From Agapanthus africanus (taxonomy: Eukaryota > Streptophyta > Magnoliopsida > Asparagales > Amaryllidaceae), in assembly GCA_030015575.1 (NCBI GenBank), contig JASDDO010000016.1, positions 67,081,396-67,145,395 of the forward strand: a stretch of DNA of 64,000 nucleotides, written 5' to 3'. This document shows positions 10,282-21,804 of the stretch, one piece after another; the first letter of the stretch is position 1, and the number at the start of each line of letters is the position of its first letter. The notes below the pieces were generated by a model. The model made no database searches, had not been told where the DNA came from, and saw only the letters and a program-made list of their open reading frames with translations. The translations under genes and the position numbers were made by a program.

Positions 10282-13200
10282 TGTAACGTTTTAAAAATAA
10301 TTAAATAAATAATTAAATGAATAAAATTGTTTAAGTGAATTTTATGATTTTCGGTAAAGCAAAATGTATTTTTCGTAAAATCAAACCGCAATTGTTTTTC
10401 ATTATAAATTCAAAAAAATACCTATTTAATTATGTAATTACTAGTAAATAGTGTTTATTTAGCCACTTATAAATTTTTAGTTTAATTAAAAAAAATTCCT
10501 AAATTAATTATTTTAAATATTAACATAAGCTTTATTTTTACACTAAATTAGTGTAAATTACAAATTTAAATGGTTTTAATTTGTAAAAATGAACCATGGC
10601 ATGTTAGAATTTAGTATGTATCATGCAAAAATTATTTGCAAATTTTTGCTATTTTCTAGAGTTTTCTTGAGTTGCTATAGTGAAGGAATAAATAAATAAA
10701 TAATTAAAAGCATGAAAAGACTTTAAATGATGATTCTTTTCTTGAAGCTTCCACACTTTTCTTCACTCTTTTCTCTTGCTCCCTCTCCCTCATACAATGG
10801 CCGGCCTCAACCATGGCAGCCCCCCCCCCCCATTTCCCACTTCATTTTCTTTCAAAATTCATCAAAAATACTTCAAAAATCCAATTTAAATTCCACAAAA
10901 TCCTAATTATTTCATACCCTTTATTCTCTACTCTTCTTTACATGGATTTTGTAGTGGGAAAGCATGTATTTTTTAGGCTCATTTTCAAGTTTGGACATGA
11001 GGTTGTGGAGGTATAAATCCTTCTCTTTTGTTTTATTTCTATTAGATATTTCTTTTAAAGCATAATTAGATTAATTAGATTAATTCTAGTTGCAAATTCA
11101 AAAATTCAAGTTAGGGTTTGCAAATTCAAGAGGTGGTTTTTGTTAACTAATTAGGGTTATAATAGCTAGTTTAACATCTTTTAGAGTGGAAAATTCTTGC
11201 ATGGTGGTGGTATAATAAATTGTTTATTGAAATTGTTTTAATTAAACTATTTAGCTAACTAGATTTTTCTAAAATGTGTTTGTGGGTAAAATAAAATTCT
11301 TATTAAGGGTGTTATCATTAGATGGTAATTTTAATGAGAATATTAGCATATTAATTGAATGAAAAACTTAGTTTGATCACTAGATTACTTTGATAATTGG
11401 AAAAATAGCAATAAAATGCTATTATTTTGTAAACTAGATTTTAGGAATTTCTAAATAAATGTGATTAAAAATATAATTATAGTTTCATTATATCATTATC
11501 ATCATAAATTGTGGTTTAAGTGATTAATTTATGCAAAATCATGTTTTGAGGTGGAATTGTGGTATTTTGCTTGGAAAATGTTGAAAATTGTTAAATATTG
11601 CAAACTAGAAATTTCAAATTAATATAAATTTGTGTAATAAAAATATAGTAATGGTTTGTATAGTCTAGTGATGCTATTTAATGAGTTTTATGACCATTAG
11701 TTTCATTTAAATGTCAAGTTTTGATGAAAAACGGTATACTGGCATTTTCGGGTTTTTGCGAAATTGGACGGTTTGACAGATTTTAGGGTTTCGATGGATT
11801 TAATCGTGTTTTATGGTATAAGTAATGTGTTTTAAAACTAAAAGTTGTTTGATGATGTTATCTCGATCCATCGGAGTTTGTATGCCGATATCGAGCGGTA
11901 TTTGGTTCTTTTGCGTGGACGGGACATAGGTTTTAACCTATGCTTGTTCCTTGTATCGTTTGACTTTTGTATGTGATTCGGTTTACGATGCTATTTATAT
12001 GTTTGCGTCTAGGTACCCCCACGTGGACTGCGGGCGATGAAGAGGAGGATGGTGACACTGTCTTCGGCAGACATGGACCAGGTGAGTAAATGCATATCTA
12101 CGGGGGGAAGTCGGGTGGATGGCGTTTAGCACCCCCGCAACGTAGAATAGGAATAGTACTTATTGACATTAGGAAACCAGACGTGACCCTAGTAGGACCC
12201 TAGTATTGACCCTAGGCTGGACTAGACCGATTTAGGAAAACCATATCAGAGGATGAGTACCTTGGAAGAGGTTCGTAGGTTTCAGATAGAAACACACCCA
12301 CGCACACTGAAACTCGACATGGGGTACGTGTATGTGGATATATATAGAACTAGGTATAGGTATATACATATATGTACAACACGTATAGGTGATTCATTGA
12401 TGTGATATGATATCCGAGGTATGATGAAACAGTATAACTGGGCTTGATGCCGTGATTCTTGACTATACAGTCGTAATAAAGTGTTAGCGGATCATTAGAG
12501 AATGAGATAATGAACATGAATATATAAATTATAAAGAGTGGTGATGATATTGATGTACATGGGACGCTAGAATAGTACCCGGACTGTAACTTGTGACTGA
12601 TTACGATATGATGTATGTATAACTTGATTACGACATTATATTGTTGTGACCTGATGCCGATATCATATAAGTATGACTTAATCACAATATGATACATATG
12701 ACATTATACGAATGAGGAGACACCTAGGAGATACTTGACCGTACCCCGATATTGGGATACCGTACGATGGATTTTACCGTACGAGGCTTTGATTTGATGA
12801 TTGATTCGCACTCTTGATTCGCGGAAGCCGTACTACGAACGTGACGCTATTGAGGCGGGATCGCCGACTATTAGAGATATTGATTCAGACCTTAGGTAGA
12901 CTCTAGTTTCTTACTGACTAGTCTATTAGGGTTCGTTCCTTAGTATGTTAGATGGACACTGGTTTAGGTTCGACTCACATAGTGGTAGTTGTACTCGTAT
13001 CTCGCAGAGGAGTGGATAATGCACATCTGTATTTACATTCATACTGTAATCATCATGGTGCATGTTCTTTTATATGTTGCTATAATCAGTATAAACTTTA
13101 CCTGTTAGGACACCAGCACCATTACCGATGATGCGCATATTCCACGCACATTTATTTGCCGGCTCACACACACCATCATCGGTAATTGCTATGTCACGTA

Positions 13201-14724
13201 CACTTTAGATCATATTATCTTTTATTGATAGAATCAGTTAACAACTAAACCGATATAATATTGTGATCACTCTCTGATGTTAAGTATAAGACATGATATT
13301 CATTACTTAGACATTCATGCATTCATATTTCGTGTTATCATGGAGTATTATGGGCATATGCCGACACTTATCATATAGTTACTCATGATTTTGAGATTTG
13401 CATTTCTATGAGATTTCTGGATTTTTTGGGGAAAACCGCAAAAATATATAAAAACTTCTCTCTCTCTCCTCTTCTCTTTTTAAAATAAGATGCGGTTTTC
13501 TCGTGATGTATGTGTCGTCCACCATGAGTATTTCATGTTTTCTGATGGATTTCGAGACCCGATTCGAGGAGTGGATGAACCGTCTCGGGTATATGGTGGG
13601 CCCGGTATGGTACCCCGGGGCAAGAAGATCGAGTTGTAGACGATGAGCCTGGCAGGAGAAGGCTACCTACCGGTGATGTCTGGCGCGGTGGATATCCGGA
13701 GGATACCGACCGTTGTCGTGGGATTTGATGATATGGGCCGATCCGGACTGACGGAGCCCGACATATTGAGACTTGAGGTTACATGTGTTGTGTCGATGCT
13801 TGACACGGATTTCCATGGATTTCATTGTTGAGATTTCAGATGCTTATACACACTTTACTATGATAACAGCTAAAGGTTCTCATACATATATATCTGGATT
13901 TCAGAATTTGTTACTTTACATTCATGGTGCATGCATTTCATTTCATATGACATAGTACTATATGAGGCACGGACACGACACGGAGTATTTGCACTTATAC
14001 ATAGTATTACCCTGCTATTACTAGATGTTTGGGATATAGTAGTGTATTATTATGACCTAGGATAGCGTCGTGCATTCGATTTCTTTTCGTAGATGTCTTC
14101 TACTCACGAGTTGGTAACTCACCCCCGTTGTGCCAAATTCTTTACAGGTGCGATGTACAGGTTTCCCTTGGCAGTTGCTGGCACATCATTTTCATTTCGG
14201 GTGATTTGCACGGTAGGTTGGTTTATTTGTATCTGAACCGCCGTTGTATTTTTATTATTTCATTTGTATCTAGAAAGCTCCATCAACCATATTTGTATTA
14301 CTTGATAAGTTTATTGGACCAGTTGTTTATTTCGACCTTAGAGTCGCGCATGTGTTATTCTGATCTGGTGGTTTTTGTTTTCTTTTGAGATTTGAGCCTC
14401 GCCCTTTGGCGTTGTATATTATTGTGATTGTTGTGGTTGTCTCCGCCTGTTGGCGTTGAGCTAGCACCCGTTTGGGGATGCTTTTTATTGTTTATTCATA
14501 TTATACTTGTTGTACCCGTTTGGGGGCCAGTTTTTACAGAGGAGACTCTGCCGAAATTTTTGGTAAAATTTGCTGATGTTTTTATACTTGTTTTCTTTTC
14601 TTTTTCTTCTTTTTCTTCTTTTATGGTTTAGATTTCTGGGCTTCGGCTTACTTAGGTCACATGTCGCCTCTAGACGCTTCGTAATCTAAGTGCCGGTCAC
14701 GTTCCGTACTTTCGGGTCGTGACA
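10282..14724 (+). repeat. Right LTR of the LARD element (4443 bp)
   Basis: Full-length partner of 4033-8472, ending GTCGTGACA at 14724. Sparse differences (for example AAATAATT for AAATAAAT near 10700) indicate a fairly recent insertion. Confidence 0.9.
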
Positions 14725-14729
14725 AAGAG
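14725..14729. repeat. Target-site duplication, right (AAGAG)
   Basis: Partner of 4028-4032; the copia pol frame resumes right after it with FFTDKDDGK. Confidence 0.9.
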
Positions 14730-16520
14730 TTTTTCACAGATAAAGATGATGGCAAGGTGGTGGATCTGGAAGAGGTTCTAGAAACACAAACTACAAATGA
14801 CGATTTGGTTGAACCGGCTGTTGCAATAGAAACTGAGGAACCTTAGCCACTCCATAGATCTGGTAAGACTTCTCACCCACCGGAGAGGTACTACGGTTTC
14901 CTCATTGATGGTGACGGAGAAGACTGCATTATGGATGATGATGATCCTACCAGTTTTCAGCAAGCTATCACGAGTGGAGACTCTGTGAAGTGGCTGGATG
15001 CCATGAGATCCGAAATGGAGTCTATGTACACCAATAAAGTATGGACTTTGGACGTTGTACCCCCTGGGGTAAAACCTGTGGGGTGCAAATGGATCTTTAA
15101 AAGAAAGATTGGTGTAGATGGGCAGGTGGAGACCTATAAGGCAAGACTTGTGGCGAAGGGTTTTCGTCAAAGACCAGGTTTGGACTATGACGAGACTTTT
15201 TCTCCCGTAGCCATGCTTAAATCCATTCGGATCCTACTTGCTATTGCTGCTCACTATGACTATGAAATCTGGCAGATGGACGTTAAAACCGCATTTCTAA
15301 ATGGAAATTTAGAAGAATGCGTTTATATGGATCACCCAGAGGGCTTCATTGACAGTGGGAGCAGCGGAAAAGCATGTAAATTGCTTAAATCCATATATGG
15401 GTTAAAGCAGGCATCACGGAATTGGAACATCTGTTTCGATGATGTCATCAAAGAGTTTGATTTCATCAAAAATCCAGATGAACCGTGTGTTTATAAGAAG
15501 GCTGTAGGGAGAGCTGCCACATTCCTCGTATTGTACGTGGACGACATTCTTCTGATAGGAAATGATATTCCTATGCTACAGTCGGTCAAATCTTTCTTAT
15601 CACTAAGGTTCTCCATGAAGGACCTGGGTGATGCCACATACATTCTGGGCATAAGGATCTATAGGGATAGATCCAAAAGGTTATTAGAATTGTCCCAAAC
15701 CAGGTACATTAACACCATCCTAAAAAGGTTTAGTATAGAAGACTCCAAGCGGGGTGCCTTACCCGCTTGCCATGGGGTCACTCTCTCCAAGGATTCTTGC
15801 CCAAAGACCGATGAAGAGAGAGCTCGCATGAGTGTTATACCCTATGCTTCGGCAGTAGGATCTATAATGTATGCGATGTTATGTACACGCCCAGATGTAG
15901 CTTATGCACTTAGTGTTGTAAGCAGGTATCAATCCAACCCAGGGAAGAATCACTGGACAGCTGTGAAGAATATTCTTAAGTACTTGCGAAGGACTAAAGA
16001 ATTGTTCTTGGTTTATGGTAATAGAGATCTCCAAATGGAGGCCTTTACCGATTCGAGCTTCCAGAGCGATAAGGACAATAGCAAATCTATCTCTGGGTTT
16101 GTATTTACCCTCAATGGAGGGGCGGTAAATTGGAAGAGTTCCAAACAGGATACCGTTGCAGACTCTACGATGGAAGCTGAGTACATTGCTCCGAATGATG
16201 CTGCCAAGGAAGCCGTCTGGATGAAGAAGTTTGTCTTGGAGCTAGGAGTAGTTCTAACCATTATTGATCCAATACCATTGTATTGTGATAATAATGGGGC
16301 TATGGCGTTAGCCAAGAAGCCCAGATCCCATCAGCGGTCCAGACACATCCTGAGGCGTTTTCATTTGATCCGGGAGATTGTAGATCGCCGCGAGATCGAG
16401 ATTAAGAGAGTGGACACAAAGAATAACGCCGCGAATCCATTCACCAAGGCCCTCCCTCAGCCGCAGCATGAGCGACTTTTTGAGATGTTGGATATGAGAT
16501 ACGCCAATAACTGGCCTTAG
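14730..16520 (+). pseudogene. pol: Reverse transcriptase and RNase H, copia element A
   Basis: The frame resumes after the insertion, meets a stop at 14844-14846, then runs open from 14931 (the first Met after the stop) to 16520. Counting from 14931, RT has the first catalytic aspartate at D117 (QMDVKTAFLNG) and YVDD at 202-205. RNase H follows with D374 (FTDSSF), E417 (MEAEYIA) and the YCDNNG motif, ending in the usual LFEMLDMRY tail. These enzymes copy the RNA into DNA and degrade the template. This 529-codon stretch is intact, but without the upstream protein it is not expected to be made. The polypurine tract follows the stop codon within a few bases. Confidence 0.9.
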
Positions 16521-16523
16521 TAC

Positions 16524-16534
16524 AAATGGGAGAT
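16524..16534 (+). promoter_or_regulatory. Polypurine tract, element A
   Basis: AAATGGGAGAT directly before the LTR start; the same AAGTGGGAGAT-like motif stands before the LTRs of B and E and, reversed, D and F. Confidence 0.8.
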
Positions 16535-18605
16535 TGTTGGATATATATATGCCCTAGAGGCCATTACATGATAGTGGATGTATTTGTACATGTATATATA
16601 TTTAGTATACATTCTTGCTCGACATGATAGTATGCTATCTGGTTCTTCTTTATCTGACATATTGATTTGATTATGCTTTTATTCATTCATACATGCTGAT
16701 AAAGCCCTAAGGATATCGGCTTGACTACTGTGATTATGATGGAGATCATACTAGTGGGACATCTGTAGTCTATAAGCATATCCTGGAAAGTCCCTAGTCG
16801 TAGGTATATCGAGACGGGGCATTGATATACCAGAGTAGACTAGCGTATATGATACTAGACCCATACGATGGGCGATGAATGTTCCCACATTCATCGATGT
16901 TTGACATCAAGATCATATACGGGTGCTCAGTGGTGACTGGGTACACTGGACGGACTCACCGAGAACTCCTATATGGAATTATATCTATCGTCGGATAGCA
17001 GTTCTCAGGTGACACTGGTATAGGTTAGTTTGTAGACCCGAGATCGTCATAAAGTCTTGTGTGTTCTCCCACTGTACTTTGATTGCCACCCTACCACGGC
17101 TTTATTGAGTCGTGCAAACAGGTAGCCGTTGGGTACAGTCCCGAGACACACGAAGGAGATGAGCGATAGGAGGGGTTTCGTCTCTCCCGGTATTGGGAGT
17201 TGATGCTGTGCTGTGCCCGACTGGTTATATCAGTAAGTCCCTGGGCAGGGCTGCTGAGATTTACTGATAAGTGTTATCAGTAGTTTCTCGATCTGTTATA
17301 GTCCATTCACCGGCATGACTTATTGAGTTATTAGGGTCGACGTGACCATCCCTAGGCTCGATATGCAGCATATCTGACGAAGAGACCGGACTGTACGGTA
17401 GTGTTGCCGGTTGGCTCGACGGGAGTTGCAGCAGGTTCGCTTGTTTTCTTCTGATCGCTCAATACCCGGGTGGCCGTTATGTTTAGCTTACCGCTTGCGG
17501 CTTGGGGGTGCTTGATATGATCATCACCCACTGCCGGCGTATTGAAGAGTCTTAGAGTCCCACAAAGGAGTTACCTAGTCCAGGAGAAACGTTGTGGTGC
17601 GCGTATGCGATATGCGCATGGACCCGATTAAAATGCGCGTATAGGATACCGTATATTGATCGGACGGCTTGCTTTTGGTGGGGTCGTATGTGATATGGCC
17701 GGATTGATAAATCAAGTGTTGATTTATCATTTAACCATTAGTTTTCTCACTTAAAATCTTTTCTTGTATATGATGGATGTATGTATGCATGCATGTATGC
17801 TTTCTTTCTTTTTAGTTTCATGCACATATGGATGTGCATACATACATACATACATCATCCTTCATGGTTGATTACACATTGAAAATGGTGGCAATATAAA
17901 ACTCACACCATGGTTTAAATATATGGATTATTATTTAATTTTTTGTTAAAACAAAAGAAAAGAAGAAAAGGATAATTCATGGTTAGTTTCTACACTCTTC
18001 CTTAACCTAACAATGCTCACCTATTTCTAACCATGGGTTAATCTTCTCTTTGTGTTTTAACTCAAATTAAATAATATCTTAAACATTTAACCATGGTTTG
18101 AGATGAGAAGAAATAAATATATATACATATATTTTCATTTTCTTTTCAAGTGTGATTCTTTTTACTCTTGTTCAAAGAAAAGCCATCATCTTCTTCTTCC
18201 TTCCTCTTTTGCTCTCTAGACTTTTGTAGTGAGCAAAATACTTAACAAAATTGGATTTTGAAGTGAGAATAAGAACCACAACATCATTCTACACAATTTT
18301 AGCCCACTTGTTTAGAGTGTTTGCTTCATTTCATTCTCTTGGAAAAGTGAAGTTGTTAGCTTGGACAAGGAGCTTCGGGTGGATCGTCGTGGACACTAGA
18401 AGATCTCAAGCGAACCCTCCTCCAACTCTCAAGAGGCCAAGGAATCTAGCGTAGGGAGCTACCCCTAGTCTTTGTTGCCTTTATATTATGAAACCCTAAT
18501 TTTCTAGGATAGATCCTTTGTATGCTTACTTAGCACCATAAAAATTTGATCTTTGTGACATGTGATGCTTCCAAACCTCTCATAGGGTGCTAGGTAAACC
18601 TAACA
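16535..18605 (+). repeat. 3' LTR of element A (about 2071 bp)
   Basis: Starts TGTTGGATATATATATGCCC. The proposed end is TAAACCTAACA at 18605, set by length comparison with related LTRs (the conserved GAGTCTT..AGAGTCCC block near 17550 should lie about 1.05 kb before the end). It contains no gene. At 17771-17860 a TATG-rich palindrome encloses TGCACATATGGATGTGCA. The right end is an estimate. Confidence 0.75.
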
Positions 18606-20356
18606 CTTTAGATTTTGGTTTCTCACTTTATTTCTTCACTTAGAAAAATCTAGCAAGGTTTTTCTTTTGGATGAAGAAGAAGAAGAAGAATATCAAGTGA
18701 AGAGAATTATGAATAATTCAACCATGGGTGATTTAGTATCATCCACTAACCATTGTAGAGACTAAACCATTGTTTAATATAATGGTTTGGTTTAAAAATA
18801 TCTTATGTAAAACAAAATTTGTGGACTTTGTCAAAGATCTTGAAGCTTCATGAAGCTTTATGCCATGACAAATAAAGCCACCATTTTGAAATACTCAAAT
18901 TAAATAAAACCCTCACAATTATAAATAAACATGGTATAAGTATTACACATACCTAAGTTTGCATGTATCATCAAGCATGATACAATCATGTACACAAACA
19001 AATATAACATATATATTTTGTGCACATCAAGTGAGAAAATAATCTTAAATGAACCAATACTAGTTAATGTCAAGTAATATATTAAATATATAATTATACA
19101 TTTAATCATTAAATCAACACTTTATTTAACGATCCGACTAATATCTAGTGTATCAATATATCGAATCAACACTTGATTCAATAACCCGGCTATATCGCAT
19201 ATAACCGATCGATGATACAAGCCGCGAGAATAGAATACGGTATCACATACTCGTATTATTCTCGGTACCGCACATATCACATACGTGCTCCTATTTCGTT
19301 TCGCCTGAGCCAGGAAACCTCTATGTAGGACTCTAAAGACTCGTCAATACGCCGGCAGTAGGTGGTGATCATATCAGTCACCCACAAACCGCAAGCGGTC
19401 TGCTTAACATAACGGCCACCCGGGTATTGAGCGATCAGAAGATCAACGAGCAAGCCTGCTCACACTCCTGCAAATCCAATCAGTAACACTTACTGTATAG
19501 TCTGGTCTGTTCATCTGATATATCGCATATCACTCCTAGGGGTGGTAAACGTCAGACCCCAGTAGCTTGATAATTCATGCCGATGTAAGGTCCATAACGA
19601 GCGTGAATCTACTGATAACACTTACCAGTAAATCACATCAACCATGGCCAGGGATTTCATGTTATGTCCAATCGAGCATAGCGCAACATCAACCCTCAAT
19701 ACCGGAAAAGACGAATCCCCTCCTATCGCTCATTGCCTCCATGTGACTCGGGACTGTACCCAAAAACCACCTGTTTGCACGACTCAGTAGAGCCGTGGTA
19801 GGGTGGAAATCGAAGCACAGTAGGAGACACACAAGACTCTATGACAATCTCGGGTCAACAGACTAAGCTGTACCAGTGTCACCACAGAACTGCCATCTGA
19901 CGTGAGGTATAATACCATCTGGTAGTTCTCGGCGAGTCCGTTCAGTGTACCCAGTCTCCACTGAGTACCCAAATACCATCTCTGATATCAAACACCAATG
20001 TATATGGGATCATCCATCGCCCATCACATGGGTCGAGAAGATATATGCTAGTCTACTCTAGAATATCGATGCCCCGTCTCGATATTCCCTCGACTAGGAA
20101 CATTGAAGGATGAACTTATAGACTACCTAGGACCCACTAGTATGATATGCATCATAATCCTGGAAGTCAAGTACACATCCTAAGGTTCTTATCAACATGT
20201 AACAGAGAGATAGTAATTATACATGTTAAGATAAAGAGCAACCAGATAGCATACTATCATGTCAAGCAAGAAAGTCCTACCTATGTAGTCCAAGCATCCA
20301 CTATAATATACATCGTGTGTACAATAATGGCCTCTAGGGCATACATATAACTAACA
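18606..20356 (-). repeat. 3' LTR of element F, probably lacking its last ~0.3 kb
   Basis: On the minus strand it starts TGTTAGTTATATGTATGCCC at 20356, and it is recognisably similar to the LTR of A (the block near 19320-19440 is the reverse complement of 17450-17560). In the related LTRs the part after the GAGTCTT..AGAGTC block is about 1.0-1.2 kb, but only about 0.7 kb is present before A begins. I infer that A inserted into this LTR. No gene inside. Confidence 0.65.
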
Positions 20357-20367
20357 ACCTCCCACTT
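20357..20367 (-). promoter_or_regulatory. Polypurine tract, element F
   Basis: The minus strand reads AAGTGGGAGGT immediately before the LTR start at 20356. Confidence 0.7.
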
Positions 20368-21799
20368 GCATTAGGGCCATAGGTTGTAGTATCCAATACC
20401 CAACAATCAGCAGTGGTTGTAGTATCTCATACTCAACCATCCCATAAAAGTTTCTTTTCGGAAAAAGACCATTGTGAGTGGATCCACCGTGTTGTCCTTT
20501 GAGTCTACTCTCCTAACCTCAATCTCCATAGAGATCAACCATCTCTATGATCAGGTGATGCTCCCTTAGAATGTGTCTGGGTCACTGATGGGATCGGGGT
20601 TCCTAGGCCTAAGCCATACCTCCATTGTCACACAATGGTAGGAACCTTGTTCATCTCATGAACAAAAAATACACCCAGACTACCTCTTTGGTAGCATCTT
20701 CGGTAGCGATGTATCCAGCCTTTATCGTCTAGTTTGTCCTGGTATTTAGCTTAGAACTATTCCAACATACCGTCCCTCTACTGAGGGTAAAGACAATGCC
20801 TGTGACTGACATTCAGTCGTCCTTACCACCCTGGAAGCTATCCAATGATTCTCTCCAGGATCGATTGATACCTTCTCGCTACACCTGGTGAGAATCCTAA
20901 TATCCACTTAGATCTATCTTATAGATCCAGAAACAAGGATTTAGGAGATATCACCTAGATCCTATATGGATAATCATTGTGATAAGAGGAGATTGACCGT
21001 GCGTAGCATTGGAAACTCCTTTCCTATCAAGAGTATGTCATCCACGTACAGTACGAGGAATGACACCATACTCTCTACTACCTTCTTGTATATACAAGGT
21101 TCATCTACCATTTTGATGAATTCAAACATTTTGACTACCACATCAAAACAGATGTTCCAACTCTGCGATGCCTGTTTTAACCTGTAAAGCAACTTGCACA
21201 TGTTTCCGCTGCTCCCACTGTCTACGAAGCCCTCTGGCTGTGTACTTATAGACACTTTCTTCTAAATCAGTATTTAGAAAAACAGTTATGACACCCAACC
21301 GCCAGATATCGTAGTCATGGTATGTAGTAATGGCAGGTAGGATCCGGATGGACTTAAGCATAGCTATTGGAGAAAAGGTTTCATCGTTATCCACGCCTAG
21401 TCAATTACGAGAACCTTTTGCAACAAGTCTAGCTTTTAAAGTCTCAACTTTTCCATTTATACCAAGTAATCTTCTCAAGATATACTTGTTCGTGATGGGG
21501 ATTTAACCCTTCAGATATGGCAACCAAAGTCCATACTTTGTCGGTGTACACGGATTCCATCTCAGATCGTTAAGCATCCAGCCATTCTTACAGAGTCACT
21601 ACTCTTGATGTCCTGCTCGATACTAGTTGGGTCATCATCACATGATGAAATCCTCGCTCCCACTGTCATCGAGAAACCAAAGTATCTCTCAGGCAGATAA
21701 GGAACCCTACCAGATCGGCGGAGAGGCTGAGGTTCGTCGGGAACTATTGAATCCTATGGTTCTACCAAAACATCAGCTGTAGTTTGGATAGCTGGAACT
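20368..21799 (-). pseudogene. pol: Decayed RT and RNase H of element F
   Basis: On the minus strand, 21394-21143 encodes DNDETFSPIAMLKSIRILP, the start of the RT palm, and 21255-20974 (another frame) encodes QPEGFVDSGSSG, a shortened LYRLKQASQSW (the relatives read KLLKSIYGLKQAS) and FLVLYVDDILLIG, the catalytic YVDD. Further left only colinear traces of RNase H remain. Frameshifts and stops throughout make it non-functional. Confidence 0.8.
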
Positions 21800-21804
21800 C
21801 CTTC
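21800..21804. repeat. Target-site duplication of solo LTR G, left (CCTTC)
   Basis: Repeated at 23915-23919. Confidence 0.9.

Larger units (their letters stand above)
4033..14724 (+). mobile_element. Large non-coding LTR element (LARD type, Tekay/Del-like ends), complete
   Basis: The 10,692-bp element starts TGTAACG and ends CGTGACA, is flanked by the 5-bp duplication AAGAG (4028-4032 and 14725-14729), and joins copia pol codons exactly when removed. LTRs are 4440 and 4443 bp; the internal region is only 1809 bp with no protein domain. The LTR ends, the TGGTATCAG primer site and the AAAGGGGGGAAGA polypurine tract resemble Tekay/Del chromoviruses (Ty3 group). LTRs over 4 kb with a short non-coding interior is the definition of a LARD. 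It must have used proteins made elsewhere. Confidence 0.9.
200..18605 (+). mobile_element. Copia element A (Angela/BARE type), interrupted, 5' LTR not in window
   Basis: Order is leader, gag, protease, integrase, (foreign insertion 4033-14724), reverse transcriptase, RNase H, polypurine tract, 3' LTR, which is the Ty1/copia order. The Angela/BARE assignment rests on the RT and RNase H wording, an LTR starting TGTTGGATAT followed by GCCCTAGAGGCC, and a leader of at least 1.6 kb. Three in-frame stops (2824-2826, 3892-3894, 14844-14846) and the insertion make it inactive. The left boundary is unclear because the 5' LTR and primer site are outside the window or lost. Confidence 0.85.

Noticed and set aside
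16013..16315. Minus-strand frame of 100 codons inside RNase H
   Set aside because: Antisense shadow of the RT/RNase H frame.
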